DNA of 64,000 bases from Candidatus Poribacteria bacterium. Lineage in GTDB: Bacteria > Poribacteria > WGA-4E > JAJDTR01. The notes below the pieces were generated by a model. That model searched no databases. It worked only from the letters and a program-made list of their open reading frames with translations, and had not been told where the DNA came from. The translations under genes were made by a program, and so were the position numbers. This document shows positions 43,508 to 55,100 of the stretch, piece after piece (within the stretch, counting starts at the first letter, position 1; each line of letters begins with the position of its first letter). The DNA lies in NCBI GenBank assembly GCA_028820655.1, contig JAPPIK010000011.1:206512-270511 (forward strand), in the 5' to 3' direction.

Positions 43508-44200
43508 ATGATATGGCTAAATGGAGTTTACATCGGTTGTACACTGTTTTCCGTGACCATCACCGCCCTCGATTTTCTCGGATTTCTCGGCGGAAACCAA
43601 GATAGTGTCCTCGGCGGTAGCGAAGATAGTGGCGGTGCCGATGCCGGGAGCGATGCGGCGGGCGGCGGGGATGGCGAAGGTGCTGAAGATGGCGGCACGA
43701 GATTCAATACCGATGTCCCGGGCGACGAGGCGGTCTCGGGGAAAACCCCGCCGGAAAGCGTGCCTCGCGACCCCGGCAAAGTGGCTGTACTGTCTGTGCT
43801 TGCTTACCTCCGAAGCCTTGTTTATTTCTGTCTCGGTTTTGGTCCCACCGGCTGGGTTGCCTTAGCCATGGGAAACGGCGCGGGCCAAAGCCTCATCTGG
43901 GCGGCGCCCGCTGGTCTGGTGGCTTTTGTGTTGGCGCACGCGTTTTTTCGTTTCCAGCGTGCCGACACGGATTCGTCGCTGCACGCGGAGGAACTCTACT
44001 TCCAGCCAGCGACTGTTATCATTCCGCTAACACACGACACGATGGGCAAGGTGCGCCTACAGATGGGCATGAATGTAACTGAACAATATGCACTGGCTGC
44101 CGAACCGGATGCTCGATTTGAGAAAGGCGACACGGTTCGGGTTACCAATGTTACGCCTGAGTGCGTGTACGTTGAACACGATAATATGGCAAAGGAGTAA
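43508..44200 (+). CDS. YqiJ-like membrane protein with OB-fold domain
   Basis: 230 aa from the ATG at 43508 (GAGGT 5 nt upstream). One helix at the N-terminus (GVYIGCTLFSVTITALDFLG), a low-complexity Gly/Asp/Ser-rich loop (about residues 27-80), two more helices (SVLAYLRSLVYFCLGF and SLIWAAPAGLVAFVLA), and a C-terminal OB-fold-like part (KGDTVRVTNVTPECVYVE). This matches YqiJ/NfeD-type partners of flotillins. The stop is directly followed by the first SPFH gene. The low-complexity insert is unusual for the family. Confidence 0.75.
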   Translation: MIWLNGVYIGCTLFSVTITALDFLGFLGGNQDSVLGGSEDSGGADAGSDAAGGGDGEGAEDGGTRFNTDVPGDEAVSGKTPPESVPRDPGKVAVLSVLAYLRSLVYFCLGFGPTGWVALAMGNGAGQSLIWAAPAGLVAFVLAHAFFRFQRADTDSSLHAEELYFQPATVIIPLTHDTMGKVRLQMGMNVTEQYALAAEPDARFEKGDTVRVTNVTPECVYVEHDNMAKE

Positions 44201-45685
44201 ATGATGAATATGGAGATGATTGCCCAGATGGGCGGCGTAGCCGGGGGTGTTCTGGCTATTGTCGTATTCCTTGTACTGATTGGGGTTCTACGCTCTTTGA
44301 TTCGCGTCTGTCCGTCGAATCATATTCTTGTAGTTACCGGCGGCACGGAAACCGTGGTTGAGGGCAAGAAATATGGATTCCGTCTGCAGAAGGGCGGCTG
44401 GACCTTCGTCATACCGTTTATCCAAAGCGTCCAATTCATTGATATCACAATCATTCCAATCAACGTGCAGGTTGATAACGTAAATTCTGCGAATGGAATC
44501 ACCGTCGGATCCGATGCGACCGCCTGTGTCTGTATCGACGACTTGGACAAAGTGCTGCTCTACAGCGCGGTGCAACAGTTACTAGGTAAATCGCGCGCAC
44601 AGATCCAGGAACAGATACAGCAGACGATGATCGGCAACTTTCGCGCGACGCTTAACAAAACTACGCCTTTACAGGCTATCGGCATGGTAGAGAGTGTGGA
44701 AAGCATCGAGCAGCAGGAACAGAATGGAGACTCTGATGCACCGAATCAATCGACTTCTGAAGGAGGTATGACCGATGGCTACCAAACAAACGACGATGCG
44801 TCTGCCACAGAGACGCCTCAAACGAGAGACGGTGAACGGGCAATCTTCCGTCACCTTCTTCTCGAAGATTGCCGAGAGGACTTGAGTGCGTTTGGAATGA
44901 ATGTTGTTTCCGTATCGCTCCAACGCATATGGGATACTTCCAACTACATCGCGAATCTCGCCAACAAGACGCTTTCGCGAAAGCGTCAGGAGGTGGAGAT
45001 TGAGGAGTCGCGTTTGCAAGCACGAGCCGAGCGCGCCGAATCCGATTCAAAACGTCGAATGCTGGTCGCTGAAAATCAGGCCACCGAGAAGATTCTTCAA
45101 GCGCGGCAAGAGGTAGAGCTGTTTCGCCGCCAGTGTGACGCGGAAGTGCATCGTGCAAAACTGGAGGCGGATAGTGCTATTGTCAAGGCGAAAAGTACCG
45201 GTCAGCGTCGCATAGAAGAGGTCTCAGCGGACCTTCAAGAGTTGAGAAACAGTTCCGAGGTTATCGTTGAAGCGGAAGCCAAGCGCCGCGCCGCGGAGAT
45301 CCTCGCGGAGGGAGAGGCAAAAGCTGTCGAGGTCGTTCAGCAAACCCAGAACGAACTCTTGCAACAGAAAGTGGATTTACTCAAGAATTCCGGAGATACG
45401 GGTAAAATCGCGTTGTTCATTACACAACTGCCCCATCTCTTTGAGGCGTACCGTACCCACGCGAAATCACTGAAGGTTGATAATCTCGTGGTTCTCAATG
45501 AACAGGATGGGTTCAATAGCGCAGTCAATCGGGGACCGGCGGCATTTGTTGATTTTTTGAAGTGTTTTGAACAGGGCTTGGGCGTTAGTGTAAAAGAGCT
45601 GATTACCCGGAAGCAGACAGAGGAGGCTGTCGCAACAGAAGACGCGGCACCACCCGCGCCAATCCAAGAAGGAGGTGTATCATGA
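44201..45685 (+). CDS. SPFH/flotillin-family protein 1 (YqiK-like), with low-complexity insert
   Basis: 494 aa. N-terminal membrane helix (GGVLAIVVFLVLIGVL), SPFH domain (LVVTGGTETVVEGKKYGF, then VIPFIQSVQFIDITIIPINV), and a long coiled coil (residues about 245-390) rich in A, E and R. Inside the SPFH domain, residues 171-210 form an acidic Gln/Asn/Ser/Thr insert not expected in the family. Flotillins form membrane scaffolds; YqiJ-YqiK pairs are the closest known arrangement. Its end overlaps the next SPFH gene in an ATGA arrangement, so the two are coupled. Confidence 0.88.
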   Translation: MMNMEMIAQMGGVAGGVLAIVVFLVLIGVLRSLIRVCPSNHILVVTGGTETVVEGKKYGFRLQKGGWTFVIPFIQSVQFIDITIIPINVQVDNVNSANGITVGSDATACVCIDDLDKVLLYSAVQQLLGKSRAQIQEQIQQTMIGNFRATLNKTTPLQAIGMVESVESIEQQEQNGDSDAPNQSTSEGGMTDGYQTNDDASATETPQTRDGERAIFRHLLLEDCREDLSAFGMNVVSVSLQRIWDTSNYIANLANKTLSRKRQEVEIEESRLQARAERAESDSKRRMLVAENQATEKILQARQEVELFRRQCDAEVHRAKLEADSAIVKAKSTGQRRIEEVSADLQELRNSSEVIVEAEAKRRAAEILAEGEAKAVEVVQQTQNELLQQKVDLLKNSGDTGKIALFITQLPHLFEAYRTHAKSLKVDNLVVLNEQDGFNSAVNRGPAAFVDFLKCFEQGLGVSVKELITRKQTEEAVATEDAAPPAPIQEGGVS

Positions 45686-46929
45686 TATTCTTCCTCATCA
45701 CACTCGCCGTACTCATCTTGGTAACGCTGATTTTTCAGCTCGTGATGAAGATGAAGCTCATACCTCCGAGCCAGCTTGCCGTGGTACACGGGAAAGGCGG
45801 CAGTTTCAGCACGTTCCGGGGCGGTCGCGTTTTCGTGTTTCCGCTCATCAACCGTTTCAGCACGATGGATTTGACACCCCAAACGACGACGGTTGTTGTG
45901 GAGTCCGCCATCGCCGAGGGGATTGTCCCGTTGACGGTAAAGGCGACGGTCAGTTATGCCGTGGCAAAGACTGAGAAGGGCCTCGTCAACGCCGTCAAAC
46001 GCATTCTGAACATGACCAAGAATTGGGGCGAACTCCAAGACATTGCCACCTCTATCATTGAGGGGCATCTGCGCGATTCTATCGCGGCAATGACCCCCGA
46101 AGAGGTGATGAGCCAAAAGGATCAACTCATCCAAAACATGATTAAAGTCTGCAAGTCCGACTTGGAGGGCATTGGTCTGGAGATCACCACCATGAACATT
46201 GCGGATGTGGACGATCATCGGCTTGATGGGGTTGATGAACCCGATCTATATATCGCGCTGCTGAAGCGGATCCAAACCGCCGACGCCGAGGCGCAATCGC
46301 GCGAGGCACAGGCGAATGCGCATGCCGCGGCAAAGGAGCAGGCGGAAGAACGTCGGGCTGAAGTCTCCGTCCGCGAACTCCAGAATGAGCATCAGCGCAT
46401 TGATGCGGAGGCTAAGGTCAAGACTGCCGAAGAGAATCAGCGCGGCGCCGTGGATGCACAGGAGGAAACCCGAAACGCGGAGTCCGAGGTCGCTGGTATT
46501 CAGGCTCAAATTGAGGCCGAAAAACAGCGCATCGAAATGGTTCGGGCGAGATGTCAGGCGGACACCGTCGTTCCTGCGGCGGCGACAAAGGAGAAGATGA
46601 TTCAGGAAGCAGAGGCTGAAGCCGCGACGATTCGCGGTCAATCGCAAGCCGAGCTAACGCAACTGCAGCGCACCATTGAAATCCTCCGCTCGGTGGGCGA
46701 TCCGGGATTGACGACCTATATCATCGAAAAGTTTGAGGATTTGGTCGAGCCGTTTGCCCAGACGCTGGATCTGTTTCCCGTCGATCAGATTACTGTTATT
46801 GCCGGCGATCTTCACCAAGATGGGCCAATCTCCGCCATTCATCCGAACGCCATTGATGCGGAGAAAAATCGTCGGGTTGAAGAAGCGCTCGCAGCTGCGG
46901 CTTCCACGGTGTCGGAACCAAGCAGTTAA
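45682..46929 (+). CDS. SPFH/flotillin-family protein 2
   Basis: 415 aa with a strong AAGGAGG before the ATG. N-terminal helix (FLITLAVLILVTLIFQLVM), SPFH domain (LAVVHGKGGSFSTFRGG, then FVFPLINRFSTMDLTPQTTT), conserved TSIIEGHLRDSIAAMTPEEV, and a coiled coil with repeated A-E-A-E heptads to about residue 340. It begins inside the end of the first SPFH gene, implying a matched pair of scaffold proteins. It lacks the low-complexity insert of its partner. Confidence 0.88.
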   Translation: MIFFLITLAVLILVTLIFQLVMKMKLIPPSQLAVVHGKGGSFSTFRGGRVFVFPLINRFSTMDLTPQTTTVVVESAIAEGIVPLTVKATVSYAVAKTEKGLVNAVKRILNMTKNWGELQDIATSIIEGHLRDSIAAMTPEEVMSQKDQLIQNMIKVCKSDLEGIGLEITTMNIADVDDHRLDGVDEPDLYIALLKRIQTADAEAQSREAQANAHAAAKEQAEERRAEVSVRELQNEHQRIDAEAKVKTAEENQRGAVDAQEETRNAESEVAGIQAQIEAEKQRIEMVRARCQADTVVPAAATKEKMIQEAEAEAATIRGQSQAELTQLQRTIEILRSVGDPGLTTYIIEKFEDLVEPFAQTLDLFPVDQITVIAGDLHQDGPISAIHPNAIDAEKNRRVEEALAAAASTVSEPSS

Positions 46930-47090
46930 TCAATCCAAGTTGCCACCTTTGTCCGACAGGGACACAGAAACCGAGTTTTTCCGACGTGGAAACGCGAGAT
47001 TGACAAGAATCAGGCATATTCACCTATAATTTAGCGAACGTGAACCAAAAACTCGGTTTCTCTATATATAGGTAGCAACTTGAGTTAATC
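46928..47090. mobile_element. MITE-like element with nested inverted repeats
   Basis: Outer 21-bp ends (46928-46948 and 47070-47090) are inverted copies with about 16-17 matches, both containing CAAGTTGC. Inside are perfect 15-bp inverted repeats AGAAACCGAGTTTTT (46966-46980) and its complement (47047-47061). No reading frame, so it would need a transposase in trans. Part of the inner module recurs in the hairpin at 12555. Confidence 0.6.
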
Positions 47091-47166
47091 AAGAATGAGC
47101 TCGCACTCGTGTTGGAATTGCAGGTGTGAATGCTATCACCTAAGGCAATTTATCAACGGCGCAGGT

Positions 47167-48204
47167 ATGGAGGGTAATTTGAGAAAAATTCGACTCGCAT
47201 TTATCGGATGCGGCGCGATGTCGTCAGGGCTGCAGCAATGCATTCCGATGATTCCCGAATTTGAATTTGTCGCGACGTGCGATCTCATCGAGGAAAAAGC
47301 GAAGACGAACGCGCGAAAATTCGGCGCGTTGCGCTGGTATACCGATTACGATCAGATGCTTAAAACCGAGGAACTCGACGCGGTTGCCGTTGTGGGCCGC
47401 CCCGAGGACAGGATGCATCGTGATATCGGTATCGAGTGCCTTGAACGCGGGTATCACATCTACACCGAGAAGCCGCCCGCCACAACTGTCGAAGGGGCGA
47501 AGATGCTGCTTGATGCGTCGGTTAGAATCGGCAAGACAGGGATGGTCGGCACCATGTGGCGTCACGCGCCGGCGCACCGCCTCGCGAAACGACTGCTTGG
47601 GGAGGACGGGTTCGGGAGTGTCTGCCAATACGAGACGCGATACCTTGCGCCGACACCGCGTATTCATGAACCGGAATCGCCGTACGCTTGGCGTTTCATG
47701 CTGGATCAGGTGATTCACCCGACGGATTGTATGCGCTTTTTCATGGGACCGGTGAGCCAACTCTACGCACTCGCCGTCAACGACGCCGAAAGCGGCACGG
47801 TCTCCATCTCGGTCAACCTTCGGTACGAAAACGGCGGCGTCGGCACCATGACCCTGGGCATCGGCGCCGTTCTCGAGGCGATGGTGTTTATCAAGAGCAC
47901 CAACAATCATGCGGTAGAAGTCCTCGAAACGCGGAAGTTGCGCCGCTACCGCGTGCCGACGTGGACGGGAGATGGCGGTGGGTATGCGAACACTCCGACA
48001 GAAGAGTGGGATGTTAACACCGCCGTTGACGGAGTGGGGCGCCCCGGGTATTACGAAGAGATGAGCCATTGGGCGCAGTCGCTGCTTAGTGGGAGACAGC
48101 CCGAACCCAGCCTGGAGGATGCGTATCAAAATATGCGCGTTATACGCGGAATAAGTGAGAGTATCGAGTCGGGGCAAGCAATTGATTTGTCGGATGCCGA
48201 GTAG
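47167..48204 (+). CDS. Gfo/Idh/MocA-family oxidoreductase
   Basis: 345 aa from the ATG at 47167; a TTG at 47179 with GGAGGG before it is an alternative start. NAD-binding motif FIGCGAMSSG, catalytic-region YTEKPPA (the usual EKP), and the C-terminal sheet with YENGGVGTMTLGIGA. Members reduce or oxidise sugars and cyclitols with NAD(P). The sequence WRHAPAHRLAKRL and QVIHPTDCMRFF fit the substrate-side His/Asp positions. The aldo/keto reductase gene follows on the same strand, which suggests a shared sugar-related pathway, though 118 bp separate them. Confidence 0.88.
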   Translation: MEGNLRKIRLAFIGCGAMSSGLQQCIPMIPEFEFVATCDLIEEKAKTNARKFGALRWYTDYDQMLKTEELDAVAVVGRPEDRMHRDIGIECLERGYHIYTEKPPATTVEGAKMLLDASVRIGKTGMVGTMWRHAPAHRLAKRLLGEDGFGSVCQYETRYLAPTPRIHEPESPYAWRFMLDQVIHPTDCMRFFMGPVSQLYALAVNDAESGTVSISVNLRYENGGVGTMTLGIGAVLEAMVFIKSTNNHAVEVLETRKLRRYRVPTWTGDGGGYANTPTEEWDVNTAVDGVGRPGYYEEMSHWAQSLLSGRQPEPSLEDAYQNMRVIRGISESIESGQAIDLSDAE

Positions 48205-48257
48205 ATGTTGCCACGTTTCTGTGTTCTGTAGAAACCCTCCCGCGATTGCCAAATTTG

Positions 48258-48266
48258 TGGTATAAT
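48258..48266 (+). promoter_or_regulatory. Extended -10 element upstream of the aldo/keto reductase gene
   Basis: TGGTATAAT, an extended -10 sequence, lies 57 bp before the gene start. A good -35 is not apparent, as expected for this promoter type. Confidence 0.5.
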
Positions 48267-48322
48267 GAAGGCTAAGGTTTCTTGTCGTTGCACGTTCGGG
48301 TTGAAGAAAAGGAGGGAATCGG

Positions 48323-49087
48323 ATGCAGATTGTTAATCTCGGAAATACGGGTCTAAGCGTCTCGCGGCTTTCAATTGGTACAGGCACTGTCGGCGGCGGC
48401 GGCAGGTCCAACCAGACCAAGCTTGGAGTGAAAGGATTCACCGATCTTCTCTGCTTTGCGCATGACATTGGCGTCAAATTTTGGGACGCCGCAGATGCAT
48501 ACGGAAGTCATTCGTTCATCAAGAAAACCCTGAAGTACGTGGATCGCTCGAGTGTAGTCATCACGTCCAAAACGACCTCACGTACGAAAAAGGAAGTGAG
48601 GAGCGACGTCGAGCGTTTCTTGAAGGAGATAGGATCCGATTACGTTGATATCGTGCTGTTGCACTGCCTGACACAACACGACTGGACTGCCCGCTATCCC
48701 GATGCGATGGACGCGTTATCCGAATGTAAGGAACAGGGCTTGATTCGTGCGCACGGTGTGTCCTGCCACGACTACGGCGCATTTCAGACGGCGGCGATGA
48801 CGAAATGGGTCGAGGTCGTGTTGGCGCGAATTAACTACGCCGGTGTGAGTATGGATGCCTCGCCGGCGGATGTTATCCGAACCATGGAACAGATGGCTGC
48901 CTTCGGCAAAGGGATTTACGGCATGAAGGTGTTCGGAGAGGGTAAACTCGCCAAGCAGGATGGGCCCAGGCAGGGCATCGAATTCGTAATGGGCTTGCCT
49001 TGTGTTCATGCCATGACGATCGGGATGGAGAGTCGGAGCCAGGTAAAGGAGAACGTCGCGATTATTAACGAGTTGTCCAGCCCTTGA
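48323..49087 (+). CDS. Aldo/keto reductase family protein
   Basis: 254 aa, AGGAGGG upstream. NTGLSVSRLSIGTG opening, then the tetrad positions: WDAADAYGS (Asp and Tyr), VVITSKTTS (Lys) and VLLHCLTQHDW (His). The enzyme reduces carbonyl groups with NADPH. It is shorter than the usual 280-320 residues, and the C-terminal cofactor part is reduced to EFVMGLPCVHAMTIGMESR, but the core motifs are complete. Confidence 0.85.
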   Translation: MQIVNLGNTGLSVSRLSIGTGTVGGGGRSNQTKLGVKGFTDLLCFAHDIGVKFWDAADAYGSHSFIKKTLKYVDRSSVVITSKTTSRTKKEVRSDVERFLKEIGSDYVDIVLLHCLTQHDWTARYPDAMDALSECKEQGLIRAHGVSCHDYGAFQTAAMTKWVEVVLARINYAGVSMDASPADVIRTMEQMAAFGKGIYGMKVFGEGKLAKQDGPRQGIEFVMGLPCVHAMTIGMESRSQVKENVAIINELSSP

Positions 49088-49108
49088 GCGACAGAGCGGA
49101 ATGTGGGG

Positions 49109-52100
49109 TTACCGAGGATCGGGTTCTTCCAAGATTAGCATTCCTAAATCGCTTGGAGAGGCGGTTTCGGCCCCCGCCGGCTGTTTCGCCCAATACACGC
49201 GCTGGTCGTCGGAGCGATGGATGACCACATTGAAGCCGATGCGTTTATGTCGCCTTGTCTTTACGGGATCAAAACTCCCAAGGACGGGATAGAAGGGGAT
49301 GCGGGCTTCTATAATGTAATAGTTAGCCTCCTGCCGAACAGCAGCCTTAAGATTAACTGCCTCGTAGTTGTAAATGCGATCCGGCTGCCACTGGCCGATG
49401 TAAGGTTGGTCCCCGCCGAAGCCCGCCCCTCTCGGACAGATCCAAAGGATGTACCGGTTCGGATCACCGCCAGTCTGTAGGTAACGCGGTTTGCTATCCC
49501 CGGCGGGTTGTATATTGATATGAATCTCCAGTGCATCCGCGCCTTCGTAATATCTGAGCGCGTTAGGCACCGTGACATCATCGTCATAGATTTGGGCGAG
49601 AATGTAAAGGGAATCGTTGCTCCATTGCAACCAAAACAATCCTTCGTCTTTTGATGTTCGGATAACCCTCTCCAGCGGCCATTTGTCGTCAATCCCGTCA
49701 ATCACTACCGGCTCGGCCGCGTACTGCGCCCATGCGACCGGGTTGCCGCGGCAGCCAGCCTCGATCTCGACGTTTATCTCTCCCGTATCGATTAGCGCAT
49801 CTCTATAGGTTGCGGTCACCACCTCCTCCCCGACTAGCCCCATCACTTCATCCGTTGAGGTTCTGCCGAATCGGGTAGATAGCATCCCCCGGAAAACATG
49901 TGAGTTCGGCCCATCTTCGTACAGGGAAACATCGATCGGGTCTGAAGACTGTGTTGTACTTTGCGGGTCGGTCTTGGATGCCAGAATCTTTACTGATTCT
50001 GTCAGGAATGGATCTTTGTTCAAGTCGGCGTCTTCCAGACGGAAGTAAAGCGAGTTTCCAATGTTGAAGTTGGCGAGACTGGTTCCGTCCTGATTGACAA
50101 TACCCAGTTTGCCCCGCACGCCGTTATTGACGTACGTATAATCCGCTATTCCGAAATCTTGGACAATCGGAGATGGAGGGTTATAGACGGCGCGCACCTC
50201 TTCGGCGCCCTGTACATCAAGGGTGTCGTCCGCCACCGGGGATGTTCCATAGCGCGTCGGGATGAACGCGGTGAACACCTCCCGCGCCTCCGGGTGTTTC
50301 CGCAAGGTCACAGAGACGCGATCCTTAGTCTTGTTTCCGGAGACCGCAATCTGCACCTCCTGCGCGTCGATGACCGTACTTAGTAGCAGATCCTCCAAGC
50401 GGAAGTAGATTGGCTCTCCGGCGTTAAATTTTGCCAACTCCTGATTCGGGTCAAATTGCGGGCCGACACCATCCTCGTTGACAATACGCAATAGTCCCGC
50501 GCTACTCCCCAACACAACGGCGTCGACTCGAATTGGTACGTTCGGTTCCCCTGTCGTCGTTAGCATATCAACATATTCGACAGTAATTCTCTCTTTATTG
50601 ACAACCTGTAAAAGGTGGTCGGAGACGACGACGGGTTGAATCTCTCGGACTATATCAGAGTTGTCCTCGGAAGCGGGCGATGTCGTCTCTCCGTCAATCG
50701 ATGCAATCTCGCCCTCAGATTGCGAAGTAGAATCGGGGAGTGCGGTTTGATCAAAGTTCTGCGTCCGCATGTCACCTACGAAAATGGTGCTATCGGCTTC
50801 AGTCTCTTCCAACATGAGCGTTACTTCGTCCTTGAGTACGTTCCCGTATGCGACAGTCATTACCGTGTCAACCACTTCCCGTGAGAGATTGAGGTCCTTA
50901 TCGATTAGCTCGATACGGAGTCTTTCGCCCGCTTCGAAGCTGCCTGTGCCGACGGACAAATCGCTGATTAGCTTACCGCTTTCGGCGCCGTAGAGCCTCA
51001 ACTCTCCTTTGTCTCCCGCCCCGACTGCGAGTGTTGCCGTGATTGGCACCTGAGTTGCCCCCGTGTTTTGCAACGCATCAACGTATGTGAAATTGACAAC
51101 CCCACCCCCTTGAACCTGCAAGATGTTGTCGGTTGGAATTGCTGTCTCGCCGTAAGCGGTGCGGACCTCACCCCGGAAAACGCCGGATCCACCCCGCGTT
51201 TCCACCATCGAGACACGGACATTATCGCGTAGAGTGTTATCATTAAAATCCGATTCAAAAAGATCCGCCGCCGCATCGGCTTTGTTCAAGTCGCTATCTT
51301 GAATTTCCAATATTAACGTGTCGCCTGCGCGAAATTTTGATATTTCAGGATTTTCAGCGGCGTCGGGGATAAATTTTTCACTGTCATATACCTTCAGCGA
51401 ACCGGTTGCGCCGGCATTTGCAACACAGTTTGCCGAGACGGCGAAGGACACTTCACCCGAGGCACGCAACTCATCAACGTAGATTGCGCTAATCTGCTCT
51501 GTTCCCTCGACTTGCAGCAATCCATCGGCATTCGTCGATGCGAGGTCATAGGTTGTTGGAATCGAGCCGTAAAATACGCTTTTAACAGGTTGGATTTGAG
51601 CATCGCCCGGCGCAGGAGATGGTAGTAGGTGAACAGTCTCATGATCGTTTAGTCCATTCCCTGTGAGCGTGATTTCAACGGTTTCATCTGTTATGTCCTC
51701 GTCATGCAAACGGAAGTAGAGTGTTTCTCCCGCGTTAAATGTCTCACGCCGTGTCAGGAAATTGGATTTTAGAATCTCGATCACCCCATCGCCTCCGGCC
51801 TTCACAAACACGGTGTCAGTGACAACTACATCTGTTTCGCCTGAACCTTGAAGGAGATCGAGATGACTCACTGTGACAATCTCCGTTCCCGTTACTTCCA
51901 GAATACCGTTCGCTAACCCGGATGTGGCGTGGCGTGTTTGAAAGAACCCAATGAATTCTCCTAATTCCGGCTTAATCTCGGTGAGCGTCAATTCATACTG
52001 ATCGCCGAGGAGGCTGCCCCTCAACGTTACGTCAACGGTCTCTCTCTCGTTGTCATCCAGATTCAAATCGGTATCTGTTAACCAGATTGCAAGTCGGTCC

Positions 52101-55100
52101 CCTGCGTAGAAAAACTTATAATCGTAGCGGGTATCCCAGTCCTTACTTGGTCGAAACTGAATGCGGGCAGTCTTCCCCACGACTGCGTCTGCCCTTGCGC
52201 TGACGGACACGTTGGTCCTCCCCGAGTCCTGAATTTCATCCACATACACCGCCTGCACCGATCGCTTACCGACGGATTGCAAGGCGCCATCACCCGGTGC
52301 GGGGGACTCACTATATACTGTAATAATCTCCCCCACATAAGCATCCCGATCCTGTTTGTAGCTTAGTTTTACAACCTCCGCTTCCGGTGTGTGAGGGACA
52401 AGTAGGCGCACGTTGATTTCGTGGGAAGAGGCCGAATCCATCGCATCCAAATCCGCATCTTGCACTCGGATGTAAATTGTGTCGTCAAGTTCAAATTCTC
52501 TGATTATCTCGTCGGATTCGTTCGTGATTGCTATTGTCCCCGTTGTCCCTGTCTTCACCGTTGTAGAGGTCTTAACGGGTTCATTTTGTTGGGCGGTCGT
52601 GTAATAGGGATCGATATAGGTTAAAGATATTACCTCCTTGCCATCGACGAGGAGTGGGGCGGGCACATTTCCCGGATTCGCGGCCGCCTCTGAATCTTGG
52701 TTTTCGCCGTTCGGCTCTCGGTAGCGGGTTTCGACCTTGGCAGCGAATAGGAAACTGTTGTCCGACCAATCGTTTTCCGGATCGTCGTCAATGAGCGCGG
52801 CGGGATCACTCTCGCGTAAAACGACCATCCGCGATTGCCCGGTTGTTTCATTTCTCAATTCCGCCGTAATTGACTCCGACTCGACCCGATTGGTATTGCG
52901 TTCGGTATCCCAGACACAGAGCATGAGAATGTCTCCGGCACTGAACACGACGTGTGAGCGAGGGTTATAGCCATCCACTTCCGTCAAGTCAATGGCTTCT
53001 TCGACGGTCGCTGACCGGTGTTGACCAATGAAAGCAGCCTGCCCGCTAATCTGGTTCACAAGTTGGACCACATCCCAGCGATTGGGCGGCGCCGTTAAAT
53101 CATCCGTCCCATAGGCGAGCCGACGAGACGGGTTGTCGGGTCGATTCAACCCCTCTATCACATAGTTCAATCCGATGCGTCCTCCAAGCTGTGGACGGAA
53201 TTCGGACAGCGCGAGACTTCTCGGGATTCGCGCTTCCAAGATGTGGCCGGCAGCCGTTTTCGTCAATGCTGTCTCGATTGCCTGATGGTGGTCAATGCTA
53301 TTCGGAATGGCATCAAGGTGGTGGTGAATCTGAGCGGGCACGACCCGTGAACTGCCGTCTTCCGAAGCGAAGATCGTGAATGTAAAATGGTGGTCGCTCG
53401 CCGTGTACATTCCGGGGGATCTGCGGAGAGCGGAATCAACAAACAGGTGCAACACCTGCCTGTCTTCCGAGGCTAGGCGTTCACCTTCGACTTGCTGCGA
53501 CCCTACATTCTCTATCGCCGCTAATTGTTGATGCGTTACCGCCGCCAAATAGAGATTGTCATCATCCCATTGGATGTGAAGCGCAATGGGGGTGTTGGCG
53601 ATCGTGTCATAGCCGTCAGGGAGCAGCGGGTAAAGTTGAGACCATTCGTTCAGTTGCCCATCGATCACGACTCGGCTGGCAGAGGATGGCTCGGAAGGGA
53701 CGCGAATCGCCCACCCTATGTCTTGACTTCTAGTTGCCGCATCAAGGTCGGTATCTGTTGAAATCCGCGCCTCTAGAATGGAGACCTCTGAAACTACGGC
53801 GTTTGGTCCCGCGAGGCGATTGAAATCCAATTCGATGACGCCATCCGCGTATGCCGAGCTCGGAATGCGGTAGACATCAAGCTCGGCTTTCCCTTCGGGC
53901 ACGAGCCTCCCGTCATGCATAATGAACCCGTCGAGCACAAAATTCTGTATCCGACCTCCGCCCTTTTCACCCAGATAAGTTGTGCGCACCCAATAGAGGT
54001 GCGACGGATCGAGGCCCCTGTATCTTAGTTTCACCTGATCGTAATGGTAGGCGAAACTCAACTGGCTCGGCGAGTTGCCCGCATCCACATTTTCCGGCGC
54101 TATGAAATAGTGGTTTTCATCTCGCGAATCACGATCGAATGCAAATCCTTGAACGAGGTGCGGCGCCAAGGCGTTTTCGTCTACTCCCAGATTCTCGTAG
54201 TGCATCTGTAATGCGTTGTAATCACTCAACTTCACTTCGGACGGGGGCGGAAGTCGATAGGCATCCGTGAAGACTTCAAATTCGCGAAGTTCCGGATAAC
54301 TGCCGTACCAATCTCCGTTTTCAATCTGTAGGCGTACATAACGTGCACTGACAGCGATGTCGTGCGGTAGCTCGTTGGAGTTGGTAGCATTGACGCGGGA
54401 CGACGCGAACATCTGAAGATCGGTGAAGGTTTCGTCCGGAAGGATATTTGAAACGTAGGCCTCGGAATATTTTCCCCCATCCGAGCTGATCAGAATGCGG
54501 TACCGGTTGAGATTATTGCCGGGGCCATCGGTCGTGACTCGAAATCCGTGAATTGTGGTGACGGCGCCAAGATCCACTGTGACTTCAATTACGTCTTCCG
54601 GCGATGCGTAGGAGACTTGGCGCACGGTTTTGCCGTCGACTTCGACCTTCTCCTCGATTCTACGCGCACCTATCCACTTTGAATCCTCGGTAGTCAGGAG
54701 ATCCGTCAGCTTTGTCAGGTCCGGCGAGTTATTGTAATTCGCCTCGACAGTGAAGAATTGGCTCCGTGATTCGTGACGTAAGCCAACTCTGAATTCCTCG
54801 TTTTTCAATCTGGGTTGATCGCTGAACCAGTCGTTAATCACAATCTGTATCCAGCGTGCTTCGGCGGGGCTGGGCAGTGAATGTGTGGAATACTTGTACT
54901 CGCGGGAACTGCCAACATAAGAAAACGCTCGAGGGAAGGGGGTCTTCAGCCGATCGGTTTGAACCAACAGGTCAAACTGTTTCGGACCGCTCTCGTTTGG
55001 GTTATCAAATTGGATGTCGACTTTGTCGATCTTATAGACATAACCGAGATCGTAGGTAGTGTAAATCGGGGTCGTGCGCAAGATGCCCGTGTAATGGAGC

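Noticed and set aside
45337..46218. Long open frame opposite the SPFH genes
   Set aside because: It is antisense to two well-supported flotillin-family genes, has no recognisable domain and results from their codon use.
47224..48477. 417-codon open frame opposite the Gfo/Idh/MocA gene
   Set aside because: The plus-strand gene has clear NAD-binding and EKP motifs; the antisense frame has none and lacks a ribosome-binding site.
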